A stretch of 5,459 bases of DNA from Lentisphaeria bacterium (GTDB lineage: Bacteria > Verrucomicrobiota > Lentisphaeria > Victivallales > UBA1829). Below the pieces are notes generated by a model, which saw only the letters and a list, made by a program, of their open reading frames with translations, searched no databases and was not told the DNA's origin. Both the position numbers and the translations under genes were made by a program. Shown here piece by piece: positions 5,104 to 5,459 of this stretch. The DNA is taken from NCBI GenBank assembly GCA_017456805.1, contig JAFTIQ010000104.1, forward strand, positions 1-5,459. Reading direction: 5' to 3'. Position 1 is the stretch's first letter, and every line of letters starts with the position of its first letter.

Positions 5104-5459
5104 ATGAGTTTCAAAAAAGAATCTGTATTTCCGGGGATTTGCCTCCTGATTTATCTTGTCGAATTCGTGTTTTTTGCCATTCATCCGAGCAAAATGAGTA
5201 TTTGGATCACAGAAAATCTGATCGCATCAGTTACCGTCCTCATTCTGTTCATTCTTTACCGGAAAGGGATCAGGTTTTCGAATACTTCCTACACCCTCAT
5301 GCTGATCGCGCTTACCTGCCAAACCATCGGCGGACATTACACCTTCGGCGCGGTCCCCTTTGATTTTATTACAGAATTGTTCGGATTCCAACGGAACAAT
5401 TTTGACCGTGTCGGACACTTCATGGTTGGTTTCTTCGCCTATCCGGTGATGGAATACAA
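5104..5459 (+). CDS. YjdF/DUF2238 family membrane protein, 3' partial
   Basis: 118 complete codons are visible and the frame is still open at the window edge; the family is usually about 200 residues. Start: ATG at 5104 with GGAG at 5095-5098, five bases upstream. Hydrophobic segments lie at about residues 8-27, 38-52 and 63-76. Family marks are FSNTSYTLMLIAL (58-70), GGHYTFGAVPF (76-86) and FGFQRNNFDRVGHFMVGF (93-110), corresponding to the conserved G-H-Y-T and D-R-x-x-H-F motifs of this inner-membrane family. The clustered His, Tyr and Asp residues suggest a metal- or substrate-binding pocket, but the biochemical role of the family is not established. It diverges from the permease gene, with its own promoter and palindrome. 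Recognition rests on remembered motifs and is fairly firm; the C-terminal half is not seen. Confidence 0.85.
   Translation, partial: MSFKKESVFPGICLLIYLVEFVFFAIHPSKMSIWITENLIASVTVLILFILYRKGIRFSNTSYTLMLIALTCQTIGGHYTFGAVPFDFITELFGFQRNNFDRVGHFMVGFFAYPVMEY

Noticed and set aside
1..5459. CRISPR array, insertion sequence, tRNA or att site
   Set aside because: No spaced direct repeats, terminal inverted repeats with a transposase, or tRNA cloverleaf was noticed on either strand.

Overview
The window carries five protein-coding genes, two of them cut by the window edges, and most of it is coding. Organism: moderate GC, heavy use of CCGGA-type words, and the gene set (a GH20-like sugar-hydrolase-type protein with helical N-terminal repeats, two exosortase-like membrane proteins, an MFS permease and a YjdF/DUF2238 protein) resemble a Lentisphaerota/Victivallales-type bacterium, perhaps from a gut. 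This is an inference from protein style only; there is no rRNA or other phylogenetic marker here.

Layout. Positions 1-2145 (+) hold the 3' portion of a large putative glycoside hydrolase whose frame is already open at base 1. A 160-base gap follows, with a sigma70-like promoter (TTGATT, 17 bp, TACATT) and, right at the expected transcript start, a perfect 11-bp hairpin. Next is a two-gene operon of integral membrane proteins, 2306-3100 and 3097-3660, joined by an ATGA stop/start overlap. The second resembles the N-terminal half of exosortases. The first has exosortase-like length and helix pattern but no visible catalytic Cys or His. A 39-base near-perfect dyad (3664-3702) separates this operon from a convergent MFS permease gene (4930 to 3704, - strand). 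The permease gene diverges from a YjdF/DUF2238 membrane protein gene (5104 to beyond the window, +). Their 173-base shared upstream region holds one good sigma70-like promoter in each direction, a T9 tract in the spacer of the permease promoter, and a 15-base palindrome at the start of the YjdF transcript.

How they may work together. The hydrolase-like protein and the permease could belong to carbohydrate use, but they are separate transcription units and no substrate can be read from the sequence. The membrane pair is the least explained part: two exosortase-like proteins, translationally coupled, with no sorted (PEP-CTERM-like) substrate in view. The recurring dyads beginning AAAC and ending GTTT, two of them just after promoters, are the most notable non-coding signal. 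No RNA genes, CRISPR arrays, insertion sequences or attachment sites were found.
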